A stretch of DNA of 7,960 nucleotides from Planctomycetaceae bacterium (GTDB taxonomy: Bacteria > Planctomycetota > Planctomycetia > Planctomycetales > Planctomycetaceae), in NCBI GenBank assembly GCA_027080405.1, contig JALWSL010000157.1, forward strand, positions 1-7,960, read 5' to 3'. Shown piece after piece: positions 5,877-7,960 of this stretch. The notes beneath the pieces were generated by a model. The model did no database searches and had not been told where the DNA came from. It was given only the letters and a program-made list of their open reading frames with translations. The position numbers were made by a program, and so were the translations under genes. Positions within the stretch are counted from its first letter, which is position 1. The number at the start of each line of letters is the position of its first letter.

Positions 5877-6359
5877 CTATTGGAAATCTGAAATTTTGAT
5901 AATCTCCAGTTCCCGGATCCCCTGAGGTGTTTCGACGGAAACCTTATCACCCACTTTTTTCCCTTCCATCGCCTTGGCAAGAGGGCTGGAGGTAAGGATT
6001 TTCATTGGTTCGCAGTCGTAATCTTCTTCGCCGGGGCCGACAAACTCGTACTCTTCTTCGTCGTCCCACTGTAAATCCTTGACGGTAACCGTACTCCCAA
6101 ACGTAACAACTCCCTTTGGCATGTCCGACTTGTCAACAATATAACAGCTGGCCAGCCTGGCTTTGAGCTGGTTGATTTTTGCCTGAACCATTCCCTGCTG
6201 TTCCCGCTGTCCGTGATACTCGGTATTTTCCTTCAGGTCACCTTCTTCGCGAGCTTCAGCGACCCGCTTGGTGATCTCAGGAAGAACTTCCTGTTCCAAA
6301 TGCTGAATTTCAGCTTTCAGTTTATCGTGACCCTCACGTGTAATCGGCTGACGATCCAT
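5877..6359 (-). CDS. greA: Transcription elongation factor GreA
   Basis: GreA enters the secondary channel of RNA polymerase and stimulates cleavage of the nascent transcript when the enzyme has backtracked. The 160-residue length is normal for the family (about 158). Residues about 1-75 form the coiled-coil domain; [14 protein letters not shown] at 36-49 holds the tip acidic pair Asp41 and Glu44, at the same numbers as in Escherichia coli. Residues about 80-160 are the FKBP-like domain, with GSTVTV and the [17 protein letters not shown] segment. The strand-loop insert ([18 protein letters not shown]) is rather acidic but normal in place. The start at 6359 is preferred over an in-frame ATG at 6395 because it fits the family's amino end and has GAGG about nine bases upstream. 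It follows the oxidoreductase gene by 126 bases; a TCTAAT at 6423-6428 (minus strand) could be its own -10 box, though no -35 is clear. It converges with the acidic-protein gene. Confidence 0.97.
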   Translation of the reverse strand: MDRQPITREGHDKLKAEIQHLEQEVLPEITKRVAEAREEGDLKENTEYHGQREQQGMVQAKINQLKARLASCYIVDKSDMPKGVVTFGSTVTVKDLQWDDEEEYEFVGPGEEDYDCEPMKILTSSPLAKAMEGKKVGDKVSVETPQGIRELEIIKISDFQ

Positions 6360-6485
6360 TTCTCTGTTCCTCTTGATATAAGCAAACACGGGCAAGGCAA
6401 ACGGCCTTAACCCGTAGTTTTCATTAGAAATACGATAACCCGAATCACGGTTCAGTGTAAAGCTGCCGTGAAGCGGCGGATGAAA

Positions 6486-7622
6486 TCAGACATCCTGCCA
6501 ACATCGACCGGCTGCGCTTTTCAGAACCGCGTCGCACACTTTAGCAGTTTCGAGCGCCGTACGGAAGGTCGGTTCACAACTCGTTCCCTCTTCGAGGCTT
6601 TTTAGGAAATCGGCTACCTGATGCACGAATGAATGTTCATAGCCGATCGATAACCCCGGCACCCACCAATGATCCATGTAAGGTTGGTCGCCATCGGTGA
6701 CATGGACACTGCGCCAACCACGTACTTTGGAATCGTCAGAGTGATCGAAAAACTCCAAACGGTTCAGATCGTGCAGATCCCAGCGGATTGAAGCATGTTC
6801 GCCATTGATTTCAAAGGTGTAAAGCGCTTTGTGTCCCCGAGCGTAACGAGTCGATTCAAACAGCCCCAACGAACCATTTTCAAAATGGCAATGGAACAGA
6901 CAGGCGTCATCGATTTCAACCTTTTCGACCTTGCCGGTCTGTGTGTGCATTCTCTCCTTGATGAATGTTTCCGTTGTCGCTGAAACGTCCTTGATGCTCC
7001 CATTGAGCCAGATTGCGGTATCAATGCAATGAGCCAGCAGATCACCCGTCACACCGGAACCGGCCGCCTTCGCGTCGAGGCGCCAAAGAGCGGCCCCGCC
7101 CTGAGGCAGATCTTCGCTGATCGTCCAGTCCTGCAGAAAGTTAGCCCGGTAGTGGAAGATCTTTCCAAGTTTTCCGGAATCGACGATCTGTTTGGCAAGA
7201 GTGACAGCGGGAATCCTGCGGTAGTTGTACCAGACCGTATTGGCAACGCCCGCTTTCTCGACCGCATCAACCATCGGCTGCGATTCCTCTGCTGTTCTGG
7301 CGAGTGGTTTTTCGCAAAGCACCATTTTTCCCGCCTCAGCTGCTGCGATGGCGATTTCCGCATGGGTATCGTTTGGCGTGACAATATCGATGGCGTCAAT
7401 ATCATCCCGCGCGACCAGCTTTCGCCAATCTGTTTCGTAAGAATTGAATTGCCATTGATCGGCAAATTCCTTTGCCTTTTCCTCGGTTCGTCCGCAAACG
7501 GCTTGCAGCACCGGACGATATTCCAACTCCGGGAAAAAATCGTTAACCCGCTTGTAACCGTTTGTGTGTGTCCGTCCCATGAAACCGTAGCCAACCAGGC
7601 CGATACGCAGTTCTTTTGCCAT
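6486..7622 (-). CDS. Gfo/Idh/MocA family NAD(P)-dependent oxidoreductase
   Basis: A 378-residue cytoplasmic enzyme, the usual length for this family of sugar and polyol dehydrogenases. Residues 5-16 ([12 protein letters not shown]) are the GxGxxG dinucleotide-binding loop of a Rossmann fold, which extends to about residue 125. Glu104-Lys105-Pro106 in VLCEKPLA is the family's catalytic lysine motif. The carboxyl domain contains NFLQDW at 161-166, and [11 protein letters not shown] at 193-203 places His198 and Asp201 in the usual active-site helix. The sugar substrate cannot be read from sequence. No twin-arginine or Sec signal is seen, unlike many exported planctomycete relatives. The start at 7622 is chosen over an in-frame ATG at 7682 because the Rossmann strand begins at once and AAGGA lies nine bases upstream. 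It follows the unidentified gene at 7770-7960 by 147 bases and may share its transcript. Confidence 0.95.
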   Translation of the reverse strand: MAKELRIGLVGYGFMGRTHTNGYKRVNDFFPELEYRPVLQAVCGRTEEKAKEFADQWQFNSYETDWRKLVARDDIDAIDIVTPNDTHAEIAIAAAEAGKMVLCEKPLARTAEESQPMVDAVEKAGVANTVWYNYRRIPAVTLAKQIVDSGKLGKIFHYRANFLQDWTISEDLPQGGAALWRLDAKAAGSGVTGDLLAHCIDTAIWLNGSIKDVSATTETFIKERMHTQTGKVEKVEIDDACLFHCHFENGSLGLFESTRYARGHKALYTFEINGEHASIRWDLHDLNRLEFFDHSDDSKVRGWRSVHVTDGDQPYMDHWWVPGLSIGYEHSFVHQVADFLKSLEEGTSCEPTFRTALETAKVCDAVLKSAAGRCWQDV

Positions 7623-7769
7623 TTGATGTGATCCTTGTATGGTGAAAAAATGTACGATCAAAAATAAACGCCAAGCCGTCACCTCGTTTTTTTCTCGAAA
7701 TTGTCACTCAAATTCCTTGAAAGAGCGACGACGTCCCTGCTTGAACGCTTCGGTTGACGTTCCGCCAGT

Positions 7770-7960
7770 TCAATCCCAGCCGTGGGCGTCGCGGACTTGA
7801 ACCATGGTATCGAGAATTGTGTTCCAGGTGGAAGCGGATTCGAGCATTTCGTTCGGGAACATACAGCCATCCCAGCAGATATGTTTGATGCCCCGTTCCC
7901 TGGCTCCTTCGAGCCAATAGCCCGAACATTTGACGACATCGAGTTTCCCGTTCGGGTCAT
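7770..7960 (-). CDS. Carboxyl-terminal end of an unidentified protein (partial, runs off the right edge)
   Basis: The minus-strand frame ending in TGA at 7770-7772 is open to the window edge and gives 62 residues. They read like real protein: they include [20 protein letters not shown], then [15 protein letters not shown], and end in [19 protein letters not shown]. Rich Trp and Cys content and alternating helix/strand-like segments suit a folded enzyme domain. A competing minus-strand frame over the same bases, ending at 7679, reads as low-quality sequence and is rejected. I do not recognise the family; a sugar-isomerase-like or other TIM-barrel enzyme would fit the oxidoreductase neighbour, but that is a guess. 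The start and most of the gene lie outside the window. Confidence 0.75.
   Translation of the reverse strand, partial: DPNGKLDVVKCSGYWLEGARERGIKHICWDGCMFPNEMLESASTWNTILDTMVQVRDAHGWD

Noticed and set aside
6465..6477. Small GCCG/CGGC hairpin after the oxidoreductase stop
   Set aside because: Only four pairs and no T tract; too weak to call a terminator.
7679..7960. Minus-strand frame of 93 codons at the right edge
   Set aside because: Its translation is low quality, while another minus-strand frame, ending at 7770, reads as convincing protein over the same bases.
1..7960. Search for a defence system, CRISPR array, insertion sequence, phage module or biosynthetic cluster
   Set aside because: No transposase, integrase, nuclease, repeat-spacer array or biosynthetic core enzyme is present; the genes are ordinary planctomycete and housekeeping types.

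Overview
The window looks like chromosomal DNA of a planctomycete, probably from the Gimesia/Rubinisphaera side of Planctomycetaceae. The main reason is the protein set: a secreted DUF1549/DUF1553 (PSCyt2/PSD1) protein, a secreted neutral-ceramidase-like protein of the 'GDQNP' type, a DUF309 protein with a PHPxRDPxGHSYG amino-terminal segment, and a cytoplasmic Gfo/Idh/MocA oxidoreductase. Other signs are moderate GC, Shine-Dalgarno sites of the AAGGAG type, mostly single-gene units and long intergenic regions. The genus-level placement is an inference.

Layout, left to right. 164-1804 (-) encodes the DUF1549/DUF1553 protein. An 818-base gap follows, holding a strong inverted repeat at 2242-2302 and no gene I can support. 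2623-3183 (+) is the DUF309 protein, convergent with the ceramidase-like gene at 3300-4685 (-). Another 751-base gap (4686-5436) holds two notable structured segments. One is a compact three-way-junction fold in the leader of the ceramidase-like gene (4743-4798). The other is a two-hairpin leader (5224-5326) lying between a candidate promoter and the next gene. 5437-5754 (+) encodes a very acidic 105-residue protein and ends at a textbook intrinsic terminator (5777-5802). Three minus-strand genes fill the right side, in transcription order: an unidentified protein of which only the carboxyl end is present (7770-7960), the Gfo/Idh/MocA oxidoreductase (6486-7622) and greA (5877-6359).

No single pathway ties the genes together. 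The DUF1549/DUF1553 protein, the ceramidase-like hydrolase and the sugar-type oxidoreductase are of the kinds that planctomycetes carry in large numbers and that are usually linked with breakdown or remodelling of complex organic matter, but this is a general association. greA is housekeeping: it rescues backtracked RNA polymerase.

I found no tRNA, rRNA, CRISPR array, insertion sequence, phage gene or defence system. The most unusual signals are non-coding: the three-way junction upstream of the ceramidase-like gene, and the leader of the acidic protein, which has mutually exclusive base-pairing options. Neither matches an RNA family that I recognise.
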